A stretch of 64,000 bases of DNA, taken from contig JANJVQ010000016.1 of NCBI GenBank assembly GCA_024710005.1, positions 40,999 through 104,998 of the forward strand, in the 5' to 3' direction. The notes beneath the pieces are model-generated. The model did no database searches and was not told the origin of the DNA. It worked only from the letters and a program-made list of their open reading frames with translations. The position numbers and the translations under genes are program-made. This document shows positions 19,901-28,034 of this stretch, in pieces (the first letter of the stretch is position 1; each line of letters starts with the position of its first letter). The stretch is from Paludibacter sp. (lineage in GTDB: Bacteria; Bacteroidota; Bacteroidia; Bacteroidales; Paludibacteraceae).

Positions 19901-20736
19901 AAATTCCGTTGAGTGAGGTTGCTGATATCGGTTATACCCGGGGGGCACAAATGATACAAAGTGAAAACACCTTCCTGTTGGGGTACGTGATTTTTGACAA
20001 AGTAGCCGACAAGGCAGAAGTGGATGTGGTTATGCAAGCCGATAAAATACTGAAAGAAAAAATCAGCACAGGAGAAATACAACTACCCAAAGGCGTATCC
20101 TATCAGTTTGCAGGAAATTATGAACAACAACAAAGAGCGTCGGCTCGATTGCTACTGTTAATCCCGCTTTGTCTGGTTTTGATTTTAGTCATTTTGTATT
20201 TCCAGTTCAAATCGGTTACCGCTTCGTTTATCCACTTTTCGGGCGTATTTGTGGCATTTGCAGGTGGATTTATACTGTTGTGGTTATATGGTGAGCCCTG
20301 GTTTATGAACATTACTATCGGTAATTTGAACTTACAGGATTTATTTCAGATTCACCCCATTAATTTAAGCATCGCTGTGTGGGTAGGATTTATCGCGCTG
20401 TTTGGTATCTCCACCAGCGACGGCGTTCTGATGGGTTCATTTATTCATGATACATTCCTGGCGAGAAATCCACAAACAGTGGAAGATATACGGGAAGCAG
20501 TTGTTTACGCGGGATTGAGGCGTGTAAGACCTGCTTCTATGACCACAGCGGTTACACTGATTGCTTTATTACCGATTTTAACCTCTACCGGAAGAGGTTC
20601 GGACATCATGATTCCTATGGCTATTCCAACATTTGGTGGCATGCTTATTCAGTCGATGACCATCTTCGTTGTGCCTGTACTGCAAAGTATGTGGCGCGAA
20701 AATGTGATAAAGAAAGAAAAAAAATTAAACGAATAA
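16912..20736 (+). CDS. cusA: CusA/CzcA-family heavy-metal efflux RND permease
   Basis: Inner-membrane proton-driven pump of a tripartite efflux system, probably for Cu(I)/Ag(I) or a related metal. 1274 residues, about 200 longer than classical CusA. RND features: N-terminal helix, VDAIPDIGDNQQIIATEW, a porter domain, and helix 4 with GIAIAVGVMVDIGVVFVEN (proton-relay aspartates region). Extra length comes from added membrane helices after about residue 540 and from a periplasmic insert near residues 770-860 (GHRVRFKVNRKGEYL). This is a form seen in Bacteroidota. The gene is followed after 12 bp by the tolC-like gene. Metal specificity cannot be fixed from sequence alone. Confidence 0.92.
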   Translation: MLNKIIRYFLDNKVITILFLLAVIMWGISTAPFNWKGSILPRDPIPVDAIPDIGDNQQIIATEWMGRSPKDIQEQITYPLTTSLLGIPGVKTIRSTSMFGMSFIYIIFDEDIEFYWSRSRILEKLNSLPSGTLPDGVQPSLGPDATSLGQIFWYTLEGRNPETGAPTGGWDHDELRSIQDFQVRYALSSAGGVSEVASIGGFVKEYQVEINPDAMRAFNVTIMDVMNAVQKSNIDIGAETIEINQVEYLVRGLGYIKNVTDLEEAVVTVRNGVPVKIKDIAFVNLGPATRRGGLDKEGVEAVGGVVVARYGSNPLQVIDNVKDKIRELETGMPQKTLPDGTVSKATVIPFYDRSGLIQETIGTLESDLTHEILISIIVIIIIIVNLRASVVISALLPIAVLATFIIMRLLKIDANIVALSGIAIAVGVMVDIGVVFVENTIQHMEKPENKGITKGKAFVDLIYRAVSEVSTPTIVAMLTTIISFIPVFFLEAQEGKLFKPLAYTKTITLISALVLSMTIVPTLTYYFFSVKLSSKTVRRYLNIALVAGGMLIFIFTGVAIALILPLFGVSNLYAHKWKNKKTASYITAGIAIAGAVSFLTSEWLPVGPQAGFIANLLVVAVCIALILGFFTFLISRYEQIIRWCLANRWKFMLLPVFTVVFGVTIWLGFDTTFGFMAKGFEATGWKNFRQTTAWSTISKKFPGIGKEFMPSLNEGSFLLMPTSMPHTGIEQNLKFIEALDKRIKNIPEIETTVGKWGRVNSALDPAPAQMFENVINYRPEYILDEDGHRVRFKVNRKGEYLLKNGSYYHPKNGFRLVPTDSLVVDKRGDYYRQWRPEIKSENDIWQEIVNVSHLPGLTSAPKLQPIEARLVMLSTGMRAPMGVKVSGPDLESIEAGGKIIESALKDVPSILPSTVFYDRAVGAPYIEIKLNRQNLARYGITIADLQDIISSAVGGMPLSTTVEGRERFPVRLRYPRELRGNPEELGKLIIPTATGAQIPLSEVADIGYTRGAQMIQSENTFLLGYVIFDKVADKAEVDVVMQADKILKEKISTGEIQLPKGVSYQFAGNYEQQQRASARLLLLIPLCLVLILVILYFQFKSVTASFIHFSGVFVAFAGGFILLWLYGEPWFMNITIGNLNLQDLFQIHPINLSIAVWVGFIALFGISTSDGVLMGSFIHDTFLARNPQTVEDIREAVVYAGLRRVRPASMTTAVTLIALLPILTSTGRGSDIMIPMAIPTFGGMLIQSMTIFVVPVLQSMWRENVIKKEKKLNE

Positions 20737-20748
20737 AATCATCCTGTT

Positions 20749-22191
20749 ATGACTAAATTAAAGAAAACAATCATTTTTATGATATTAGCAATGATAAGTT
20801 TCGGGATGTCTGCTCAACCGGAGCGTTTGACTGATTATCTTGAAACAGCCGTACAAAACAATCCCGGCCTAAAAGCTGATTTCCTCGCCTATCAGGCAGC
20901 ATTGCAAAAAATACCTCAGGCAGGAACCATTCCTGACCCACAACTTGACATGGGATTTTTCCTGAAACCAATGGATATTATCGACGGAAGCCGGGTTGCT
21001 GATTTTACGCTTATGCAGATGTTTCCGTGGTTCGGCACGCGCAAATCCGCGCAAACGGAAGCAAATCACATGGCAAATATGGCATTTGAGAAGTTCAGAG
21101 AAACGAGAGACAATCTGTATCTAAACGTTTATACCCAATGGTTTATACTTTGCAGTTTGCAACAAAAACTGATTAACAGTCAGGAACACAAGCAATATCT
21201 CGAACAACTGGAAACATTGTCTGTCCGGAAATACGCATCGCCAACCGATACATCCCCGGGTTATTCTGTTTCAATTCCGACACCTCAACCAGGTTCTACT
21301 GCTACAACAAGTAGTGGAATGGGCGGAATGAAAGGAATGGGCGCGACCGGCAATCAGGCATTATCAGGAAACAACACGATGTCTTCAATGGGAGGTTCTC
21401 AGGGGAATATGGGTTCAGGTGTATCCGGCCTGTCGGATGTATTAAGAATTCAGCTTGAAACAGCTGAACTGGAAAACAATATTGAGCGTCTTCTTTCCGA
21501 AATAAAGTCAGAAAAAGCCAGGTTTAACACTTTACTCAACCGGCCGGCAGAAAGCGAAGTAGAAGTGCCTGATACTTTTGAGCAAATCCCTTTCATACTG
21601 GACATTCCATCAGCTATGGAAAGAATTGCAACACAAAATCCGATGTTGGGAATGCTTAACGAAGAAGCTCTTGCTTATAAAGTCAAACAAGAAATGGATA
21701 AAAAAATGAGCTATCCGATGTTGGGTGTTGGACTTCAATATTCGCTGCTTAAAAAACGAACAGCAACGGAAATACCTGTTACATCCATGAATGGTATGGA
21801 TATGCTGATGCCGATGTTGTCAGTAAGTATTCCCATTTACCGCAACAAATACAAAGCACAGCAAAAAGAGGGACAATTAAGATGGCAATCGAGCCGGGAA
21901 AAATATGCAAACACGATGAATGCACTGGAAACAGAATTATTTCAAACAAAACACCTGCTTGACGATGCATCGAGACAAATCAGGCTGTTAGAAAAACAAA
22001 CAAAGCTTGCAAATACTGCATACAACCTGATGGTTCAGGAATTTGTAACAGGGAAAAGTGATCTGACCAATGTCATTCAGGTGCAACGTCAGCTACTGGA
22101 TTATCAACTAAGGAAAGCAGAAGCCATTGCTTCATTCAATACAATGGTAGCAAATGCGCAACGCTTAATCTCATTTAATGAAACTAAATAA
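20749..22191 (+). CDS. TolC-family outer-membrane efflux protein with methionine-rich insert
   Basis: 480 residues; signal peptide (about 1-22, ending MSAQ), then the usual TolC repeat of long helices. It is the outer-membrane channel of the adjacent RND pump. About residues 164-227 form an insert unlike standard TolC: Pro/Thr/Ser/Gly-rich with several methionine motifs (GMGGMKGMG, MSSMGGS, NMGSG). Methionine clusters bind Cu(I)/Ag(I) in copper proteins, so the insert may be a metal-handling loop. The next gene starts 10 bp after the stop. Confidence 0.9.
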   Translation: MTKLKKTIIFMILAMISFGMSAQPERLTDYLETAVQNNPGLKADFLAYQAALQKIPQAGTIPDPQLDMGFFLKPMDIIDGSRVADFTLMQMFPWFGTRKSAQTEANHMANMAFEKFRETRDNLYLNVYTQWFILCSLQQKLINSQEHKQYLEQLETLSVRKYASPTDTSPGYSVSIPTPQPGSTATTSSGMGGMKGMGATGNQALSGNNTMSSMGGSQGNMGSGVSGLSDVLRIQLETAELENNIERLLSEIKSEKARFNTLLNRPAESEVEVPDTFEQIPFILDIPSAMERIATQNPMLGMLNEEALAYKVKQEMDKKMSYPMLGVGLQYSLLKKRTATEIPVTSMNGMDMLMPMLSVSIPIYRNKYKAQQKEGQLRWQSSREKYANTMNALETELFQTKHLLDDASRQIRLLEKQTKLANTAYNLMVQEFVTGKSDLTNVIQVQRQLLDYQLRKAEAIASFNTMVANAQRLISFNETK

Positions 22192-22201
22192 AAAAAGCAA
22201 T

Positions 22202-23806
22202 ATGAAAAACAAGATAAAAAAAGTATTAAACAGCAATATTCTTCGTCATAAATACGTAAAATACGGACTGTTATTGACCATTGGTTTATTTCTCGGATGG
22301 TTATTCTTCGGCAATTCATCCGGAAATCAAGATGAACACGCTCACACCCACGAGCTGACAGATGATACTGTCTGGACATGTTCCATGCACCCACAGATAA
22401 AAATGGATAAACCCGGGAAATGCCCAATCTGTGCTATGGATTTAATTCCACTAAAGAAATCGGGAAATGGAGGCGATGCTATAAATCCGGATGCCATTCA
22501 GATGTCGGACGAAGCCATTGCATTGGCAAATATACAGACAACTCTGGTTGGCAGACAACATGCTGTAAAGGAAATTCAACTTTACGGCACGATCCGGGTG
22601 GATGAACGCCTGTCGCAATCTCAAACGTCTCATGTAAACGGACGTATCGAGAAACTCTATGTCAACTTTACAGGTGAAAGCATCAAACAGGGACAAACAA
22701 TTGCCTCGGTTTATTCACCCGACTTGCTGAATGCACAACAAGAGTTGCTGGAAGCTTTGAAAATGCAACCTGTACAGCCCATGTTGGTTGAAGCTTCAAA
22801 AGAGAAATTGAGGTTATGGAAGTTAACAGATAATCAGATTGATGCAATCATTAAATCAGGGAAAGTTAATCCTGTCATTGACATTAAATCCAACACAAAC
22901 GGCGTAGTTATCAGCAAAAATGTAAGTCAGGGCGATTATATCAATCAGGGAACTGTTTTGCTGCAAGTAGCCAATCTGTCACAGGTTTGGGCTATGTTTG
23001 ATGCGTATGAAATGGATTTGCCATTCTTAAAAGTAGGTGATAAGCTTGAATTTACACTGCAAGCCATTCCGGGGAGAACATTTTCGGGAAAGATTTCATT
23101 CATTGATCCCTTATTAGACAAAACTACCCGTACTTCTAAGGTCAGAGTGGTAACTTCCAATCCGGGAATGCTCATGAAACCCGAAATGTATGCTGTTGCC
23201 AAAGTTAATGCATCACTCCGGCAGCAAAGCGATGAAATTGTAATTCCCAAATCAGCCGTTTTATGGACAGGTAAACGTTCTATCGTTTATGTAAAACAAC
23301 CGGACACTGAAACACCTGCTTTTATGCTGCGGGAAATAGAACTTGGTCCATCGCTCGGATCATCCTATGTTGTATTGTCGGGCCTGCATGCAGGAGATGA
23401 AATTGTTACAAACGGAGCATTTTCCATTGATGCGACCGCACAACTCGAGGGCAAACGCAGTATGATGAATACCGAAGCAGCCAAGCCGGTTACCGGGCAC
23501 GAAAAACACAGCATGAATGTACAACCCAGTTCAATGCAAAACAAGCATGAAATTCTGAAGGTTCAGGGTTTGTGTGAAATGTGTAAAGACAGGATTGAGA
23601 AAACAGCAAAAAGTGTTGCCGGCGTTTCATCAGCTACGTGGGATATGAAAACACGGGAACTTCATCTGAATTTTGATGCTCATCAAACCAACCTGAAAAC
23701 AATCAGTAAATCGATAGCCAAAGTCGGACATGAAACTAATCTTGACAAAGCTGATCAGGAAGCATATGATGCTTTGCCCGGTTGTTGCAAATACAAAGAA
23801 AATTAA
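22202..23806 (+). CDS. cusB: CusB-like periplasmic adaptor with HMBD and C-terminal HMA domain
   Basis: 534 residues from the ATG at 22202; an ATG at 22178 inside tolC would add eight residues. One N-terminal membrane anchor (about 15-35). A heavy-metal-binding domain follows (WTCSMHPQIKMDKPGKCPIC, about 56-80), then the barrel-sandwich/hairpin/beta-barrel of RND adaptors (VNGRIEKLYVNFTGESIKQG, SPIPGRTF-like barrel). Residues about 450-512 are a fused HMA-type ferredoxin-fold metal domain with CxxC in GLCEMCKDRIEKTA. The protein ends in GCCKYKEN, another cysteine pair. A fused metallochaperone domain could deliver metal to the pump. Last gene of the operon; terminator at 23825. Confidence 0.9.
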   Translation: MKNKIKKVLNSNILRHKYVKYGLLLTIGLFLGWLFFGNSSGNQDEHAHTHELTDDTVWTCSMHPQIKMDKPGKCPICAMDLIPLKKSGNGGDAINPDAIQMSDEAIALANIQTTLVGRQHAVKEIQLYGTIRVDERLSQSQTSHVNGRIEKLYVNFTGESIKQGQTIASVYSPDLLNAQQELLEALKMQPVQPMLVEASKEKLRLWKLTDNQIDAIIKSGKVNPVIDIKSNTNGVVISKNVSQGDYINQGTVLLQVANLSQVWAMFDAYEMDLPFLKVGDKLEFTLQAIPGRTFSGKISFIDPLLDKTTRTSKVRVVTSNPGMLMKPEMYAVAKVNASLRQQSDEIVIPKSAVLWTGKRSIVYVKQPDTETPAFMLREIELGPSLGSSYVVLSGLHAGDEIVTNGAFSIDATAQLEGKRSMMNTEAAKPVTGHEKHSMNVQPSSMQNKHEILKVQGLCEMCKDRIEKTAKSVAGVSSATWDMKTRELHLNFDAHQTNLKTISKSIAKVGHETNLDKADQEAYDALPGCCKYKEN

Positions 23807-23824
23807 AGTATAATTTAACAATTA

Positions 23825-23860
23825 ACAGGTGCATTAAGCTACGTTTAATGCACCTGTTCT
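23825..23860 (+). terminator. Intrinsic terminator after the metal-efflux operon
   Basis: Perfect 13-bp stem: 23825-23837 pairs with 23845-23857, 7-base loop GCTACGT, followed by TCTTAT rather than a long T run. Confidence 0.75.
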
Positions 23861-23868
23861 TATCTGAC

Positions 23869-24024
23869 ATTTTCAGGCTAACCATACCATTGTTAGTCAA
23901 ATTCCTGGAACAAAACAAAGGAAAGTTTTCTAAACGTGCAAGAGAAAAGGAATTCTCCAATCTGACAGATAAAAAAATAACTGATATTGAAGAAAATTAT
24001 AAATTGATAATGTCAAATATATGA
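23869..24024 (+). pseudogene. Remnant of a Fic-family gene (C-terminal end only)
   Basis: The frame reads FRLTIPLLVKFLEQ, NKGKFSKRAREKEFSN, LTDKKITDIEENYKLI and stops at 24022-24024. This resembles the C-terminal end of Fic-domain (AMP-transferase) proteins, where a KRAREKEF block follows the catalytic domain. The HPFxxGNGR catalytic motif and everything N-terminal are missing; the open frame before it belongs to the terminator region. The match is from memory of the family and is moderate. Confidence 0.4.
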
Positions 24025-24123
24025 CCTCACAACCCGAATAACTCCTCGAAAACACCCTGATAGCACAGCTTCAATTGCTGGGTTATCAGCTAAGCATTGA
24101 AGACAACACAAAACCGGGATGAT
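24021..24123 (+). pseudogene. Remnant of a type I restriction hsdR gene (first codons, with nonsense change)
   Basis: From ATG 24021 the frame reads MTSQPE, stop, LLENTLIAQLQLLGYQ, LSIEDNTKPG and then stops. This resembles the start of HsdR subunits (MTSQ-EQ-LENxLI-QL--LGY). The in-frame stop replaces a Gln codon (CAA to TAA). Only about 34 codons remain. It overlaps the end of the Fic-like remnant by 4 bp, as in intact fic-hsdR gene orders of type I systems. Confidence 0.5.
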
Positions 24124-24150
24124 GTTTCCTGCACCCTTCCCGAAATCGTC

Positions 24151-24618
24151 CTACCCTTGGTGAGAACTCCCCAACAACTCCTTCACCTTTTCCGAAATCG
24201 CCCGTCCTTCAGCTTTGCCTGCCAACTGCCTTGTAGCGACGCCCATCACTTTGCCCATGTCCTGCGGACCGGCAGCGCCCACTTCGGCTATGATGGCGGC
24301 AATGATGGTTTCGAGTTCGGCATCCGACATCTGAGCCGGGAGGTATTGTTCGATGACGGCCACTTCGGCCAGTTCGTTCTCGGCCAAGTCCTGCCGTTTT
24401 TGTTCTGCGAAGATGCGCGCCGACTCTTTGCGTTGCTTCACCATTTTTTGCAGGATTTTAACTGCCTGTTCGTCGGGCAGGGTGCCATCGCCCCCTTTGG
24501 CTGTTTTGGTTTCCAAGAATTCTTTCTTGATGCCCCTTAAGGCTTCCAATGCCACTTTGTCTCGCGCCAGCATGGCTTTTTTAATATCTTCGCTGATTTG
24601 ATTGAATAATTGATCCAT
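24151..24618 (-). CDS. yqeY: GatB/YqeY-domain protein
   Basis: 155 residues, typical YqeY length. Family blocks: AMLARDKVALEALRGIKKEF, LQKMVKQRKESARIF, ELAEVAVIEQYLPAQMSD and MGKVMGVATRQLAGKAEGR. The domain resembles the tRNA-binding tail of GatB and is thought to bind tRNA or an amidotransferase, but its role is not settled. Cytosolic; no partner gene is adjacent. It is 11 bp downstream of the peptidase gene on the same strand, and convergent with the restriction-system remnant. Confidence 0.92.
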   Translation of the reverse strand: MDQLFNQISEDIKKAMLARDKVALEALRGIKKEFLETKTAKGGDGTLPDEQAVKILQKMVKQRKESARIFAEQKRQDLAENELAEVAVIEQYLPAQMSDAELETIIAAIIAEVGAAGPQDMGKVMGVATRQLAGKAEGRAISEKVKELLGSSHQG

Positions 24619-24629
24619 AATCCGTTTGT

Positions 24630-25583
24630 TTAATTTTTGTTTTCTGTTTTTTCTAAAAATGCTGTTACCACTTCTCTGAATTCATCCTCCTTTTCAAGGT
24701 GATGCATGTGAGATGCCCCTTTAAAAACATGCAATGATGCGTTTGGAATTTTAGATTGAAAATACCTGGCACTTTCCGGAGTAGATTCATCAAATTCACC
24801 GCAGGTTAACAAAACAGGCACATTTATTTTTTTAAGCTGATCAGTCAGATCTGCATTTTTCAAAATTCCTGTCATAGTAAATTCGCTGGGACCCCACATG
24901 TAACGATATACTTCCAAACCCATCTTTTCAAACGTGCGATTCACGCAATCAGGCCAGGAATCCAACCTGCATACATGTTTCTGATAAAATACATTCATCG
25001 CGTGCTGGTAATCCGGCGAATCAAAATTACCTTCCCTTTCTGCTGTTGTTATTGCCATACGAATATCTTCGGGAAGCTGACTAATCCACTTAGCCTGATC
25101 TTTTTGCCACATGGAAGTATTCAAATAAGGTGCCGACATGGTCAGACTAACAACCCCTTCAGGTTTCTTACGAAGCAGGTATTCCACAGCCAGCATCGTT
25201 CCCCAGGATTGCCCGAGTAAATGAACCTGTTTTAAATTAAGCGTATTTCTAACAATCTCCAATTCTTCCACAAAACGATCGACAGTCCATAAGCTTGTAT
25301 CCGAAGGTGTGTCAGAATTACCGCAACCCAGTTGATCATAAAAAATCACCGGTCGTTTATCAGCCCATTTTCCAAGTGTTTCGAGGTAGTCGTGTGGAGC
25401 GCCCGGACCACCATGAACAACAAACAAAGGAATGCCTTTCTGTTCTTTTCCTGCAATACGATACCAGACTTTTCCGCCTGTTACCGATATGTAGCCTTCA
25501 ACAAAATCAACTGAGGATTTATGCATTTTCATACATGAGCATGAAGTTAATATTAGAATTGTGATGATAAAATATCTGTACAT
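24630..25583 (-). CDS. Proline iminopeptidase-like alpha/beta hydrolase, lipoprotein
   Basis: 317 residues. N-terminal lipobox (LILTSCSC) suggests a lipid-anchored envelope protein. Alpha/beta hydrolase motifs of peptidase family S33: oxyanion HGGPGAPHDY (about 57-66), FYDQLGCGNSD, nucleophile GQSWGTMLA (about 125), catalytic Asp in CGEFDESTPE and His in GASHMHHLEK. It would remove N-terminal proline or similar residues from peptides in the periplasm. The START-like gene lies 53 bp upstream on the same strand. Confidence 0.88.
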   Translation of the reverse strand: MYRYFIITILILTSCSCMKMHKSSVDFVEGYISVTGGKVWYRIAGKEQKGIPLFVVHGGPGAPHDYLETLGKWADKRPVIFYDQLGCGNSDTPSDTSLWTVDRFVEELEIVRNTLNLKQVHLLGQSWGTMLAVEYLLRKKPEGVVSLTMSAPYLNTSMWQKDQAKWISQLPEDIRMAITTAEREGNFDSPDYQHAMNVFYQKHVCRLDSWPDCVNRTFEKMGLEVYRYMWGPSEFTMTGILKNADLTDQLKKINVPVLLTCGEFDESTPESARYFQSKIPNASLHVFKGASHMHHLEKEDEFREVVTAFLEKTENKN

Positions 25584-25636
25584 ATTAAATCTTTAACAGG
25601 GTATGTTGATAGAATATGATTTTAGATTAAATCCTC

Positions 25637-26020
25637 CTACATTCCCGTTGTTCTCTTTAATTTTTCAACCTGTTTATTCCACAACAAAATAGCATCCTCT
25701 TCTTCTGATTTTTCGGCAAAATCAGTTACGATTAACACCAAATCGTTAGATAATTCCGAAGTCACGATTTTCATTTCAAAAAAGGCCTCCGTACCTTTAT
25801 CTTCTTCCCACTGGAAACGAACGTAACTGTTGTGTTTGAAATGCAACAAAGTAGCTTTTTGTTCATAACCATCCCATTTGAAGAAGAAATCATTTTCATC
25901 CGAGTTTACCTCATCGGCAAACCACTCTGTCAGCCCATGAACGGTACCTATACTATTCCATAATATACCCGGAGATGCATTGCTGAGTGGATATTCAATT
26001 TTAAACTTTTTCTTTTTCAT
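25637..26020 (-). CDS. START-like domain protein
   Basis: 127 residues, cytosolic. Resembles AHSA1/START-like proteins of Bacteroidota: KKKFKIEYPLSNASPGILWN, GLTEWFADEV, FFFKWDGYEQKATLLHFK, YVRFQWEED. These proteins have a helix-grip fold and usually bind a hydrophobic ligand or a partner protein; the ligand here is unknown. Transcribed away from ettA, with which it shares a 93-bp gap. Confidence 0.85.
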   Translation of the reverse strand: MKKKKFKIEYPLSNASPGILWNSIGTVHGLTEWFADEVNSDENDFFFKWDGYEQKATLLHFKHNSYVRFQWEEDKGTEAFFEMKIVTSELSNDLVLIVTDFAEKSEEEDAILLWNKQVEKLKRTTGM

Positions 26021-26084
26021 CTCTTGGTTATTTATAACTATTATTTAAGCGTTCGCAATATAGTGATTTTTAATGAATCTTCTT

Positions 26085-26092
26085 ATCTTTGT
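26085..26092 (+). promoter_or_regulatory. Candidate -7 box (TATCTTTG) of ettA
   Basis: Matches TAnnTTTG and lies 21 bp before the ettA start. No clear TTG box at the right distance. Confidence 0.45.
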
Positions 26093-26113
26093 ACTCCAAA
26101 ATTTAAAACAAAT

Positions 26114-27781
26114 ATGTCTGACGATAAAAAAGTAATTTTTTCGATGGTGCGGGTAAGCAAGACCTTCCCGCCACAAAAAAGAGTGTTAAACAACATCTAC
26201 CTGTCGTTCTTCTACGGAGCCAAAATTGGCATCATCGGGTTGAATGGTTCGGGTAAATCGACCCTGCTGAAAATCATAGCGGGCATTGAGAAAAACTACG
26301 AAGGAGAAGTGGTATTCTCACCCGGATACACGGTAGGTTACTTAGAACAGGATCCGCAACTCGACCCCAACAAAACGGTGAAGGAAATCGTGCAGGAAGG
26401 AGTACAGGAAGTCATGGACTTGCTGGCTGAGTACGAAGCCATCAACGAACAGTTTGGCGAACCGGATGCCGATTTCGACAAGTTGATTGCCCGTCAGGGG
26501 GAGTTACAGGAGAAGCTCGACCACGTGGATGCCTGGAATATCGACAACAAACTGGAACGTGCGATGGATGCACTTCGCTGTCCGCCCGAAGAAGCGCTGG
26601 TAGCCAACCTCTCGGGAGGAGAAAAACGCCGGGTGGCTTTGTGTCGCCTGTTGCTTCGTCAGCCCGACATCCTGTTACTCGACGAGCCGACCAACCACCT
26701 CGACGCCGAATCGGTGGAGTGGCTGGAACACCACCTGCAACAATACCAGGGAACGGTTATCGCCATCACGCACGACCGTTACTTCCTCGACAATGTGGCC
26801 GGTTGGATACTCGAACTCGACCGCGGAGAAGGTATCCCCTGGAAAGGCAACTACTCTTCGTGGCTGGAGCAAAAGACCGCCCGCATGGCCATGGAAGAAA
26901 AACAAGCCAGCAAACGCCGCAAAACACTCGAGCGGGAGCTGGAATGGGTGCGCATGGCCCCGAAGGCCCGTCACGCCAAGGGAAAAGCCCGTCTGGAAGC
27001 CTACGACCGCTTGATGAACGAAGATCAGAAGGAAAGAGAAGAAAAACTGGAGCTGTTCATTCCCAACGGTCCCCGCTTAGGTAATAAAGTGGTGGAAGCC
27101 ATCGAGGTATCGAAAGCTTTTGGTGATAAATTATTATTCGAGAACCTGAATTTCATGTTGCCTCCCAATGGTATCGTCGGGATCATTGGTCCGAACGGCG
27201 CCGGTAAAACCACGCTCTTCCGCATGATGATGGGGATGGAAAAGGCCGACAAAGGCACCTTCGACGTTGGAGAAACGGTGAAAATCGGGTATGTGGATCA
27301 AAGTCATACCGATATCGATCCCAACAAAACAGTCTTTCAGGTAATTTCCGGCGGCACTGAATTCATCCGCGTAGCGGGAAAAGAAATCAACGCCCGTGCC
27401 TACCTGGCCCGGTTTAATTTCACCGGCGGGGATCAGGAGAAATTGTGCGGCGTGTTATCAGGAGGGGAACGCAACCGTCTGCACCTGGCGTTGACACTGA
27501 AATCGGAAGCCAACGTGTTGCTGCTCGACGAACCGACCAACGACATCGACGTGAACACCCTCCGCGCATTGGAAGAAGGTCTCGAAGCCTTTGCCGGTTG
27601 CGCCGTGGTGATTTCGCACGACCGCTGGTTCCTCGACCGTATTTGTACACACATCATCGCTTTCGAAGGCGATTCGCAGGTCTTCGTGTTTGAAGGCTCG
27701 TACTCTGAATATGAGGAAAACAAGAAAATGCGACTTGGTGATGAAGGACCGAAACGCATTCGGTATAAGAGGCTGATGTAG
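26114..27781 (+). CDS. ettA: Energy-dependent translational throttle protein, ABC-F ATPase
   Basis: 555 residues from MSDDKKVIFSMVRVSKTFPP; an earlier in-frame start lies upstream of the promoter box. Soluble ABC-F protein with two ATPase domains: Walker A GLNGSGKST and GPNGAGKTT, signature LSGGEKRRVALCRLLL and LSGGERNRLHLAL, Walker B DILLLDEPTNHLD and NVLLLDEPTNDID. The EttA-type arm and the linker (ELEWVRMAPKARHAKGKARL) are present. EttA binds the ribosomal E site and gates elongation by ATP/ADP ratio in E. coli. The TAG stop abuts a 7-bp repeat array. Confidence 0.95.
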   Translation: MSDDKKVIFSMVRVSKTFPPQKRVLNNIYLSFFYGAKIGIIGLNGSGKSTLLKIIAGIEKNYEGEVVFSPGYTVGYLEQDPQLDPNKTVKEIVQEGVQEVMDLLAEYEAINEQFGEPDADFDKLIARQGELQEKLDHVDAWNIDNKLERAMDALRCPPEEALVANLSGGEKRRVALCRLLLRQPDILLLDEPTNHLDAESVEWLEHHLQQYQGTVIAITHDRYFLDNVAGWILELDRGEGIPWKGNYSSWLEQKTARMAMEEKQASKRRKTLERELEWVRMAPKARHAKGKARLEAYDRLMNEDQKEREEKLELFIPNGPRLGNKVVEAIEVSKAFGDKLLFENLNFMLPPNGIVGIIGPNGAGKTTLFRMMMGMEKADKGTFDVGETVKIGYVDQSHTDIDPNKTVFQVISGGTEFIRVAGKEINARAYLARFNFTGGDQEKLCGVLSGGERNRLHLALTLKSEANVLLLDEPTNDIDVNTLRALEEGLEAFAGCAVVISHDRWFLDRICTHIIAFEGDSQVFVFEGSYSEYEENKKMRLGDEGPKRIRYKRLM

Positions 27782-27782
27782 A

Positions 27783-27838
27783 GCGGAAAACGGAAAACGG
27801 AGAGCGAATAACGAATAGCGAATAGCGAATAACGAATC
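27783..27838 (+). repeat. 7-bp tandem repeat array at the 3' end of ettA
   Basis: Eight units without gap, starting two bases after the ettA stop codon: GCGGAAA-type first (27783-27803), then GCGAATA/ACGAATA-type (27804-27838). The order, stop-free units near the gene and stop-rich units distal, matches the array at the helicase 3' end. Confidence 0.9.
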
Positions 27839-27863
27839 GTTAATACTGGTTTTTGGTGCAAAA

Positions 27864-27996
27864 GCTTCCGTAGGAAGCACATATCTGTATAACCAACATC
27901 AACCGATGCTTCCGTAGGAAGCGAAGCTTAGTAACCAGTAAGCTTGCTTACTGGATTATGAAAGTTACACCACTAAAAGGAGCTGCCGTAGGTAGC
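27864..27996. repeat. REP-like cluster of short hairpins with GTA loop
   Basis: GCTTCCGTAGGAAGC occurs at 27864-27878 and 27908-27922 (6-bp stem, GTA loop). A relative GCTGCCGTAGGTAGC lies at 27982-27996. Between them a fourth hairpin has arms 27935-27943 and 27946-27954 (CCAGTAAGC / GCTTACTGG). Such clusters resemble REP/BIME elements mobilised by TnpA-REP proteins; no such transposase is in the window. Confidence 0.65.
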
Positions 27997-28034
27997 GTAA
28001 CAACATGAGACTATATAAATAAAAAATCAGAATC

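Noticed and set aside
23782..23868. Start of the open frame that leads into the Fic-like remnant
   Set aside because: It overlaps the end of cusB and the terminator hairpin; only the distal part resembles a protein family.
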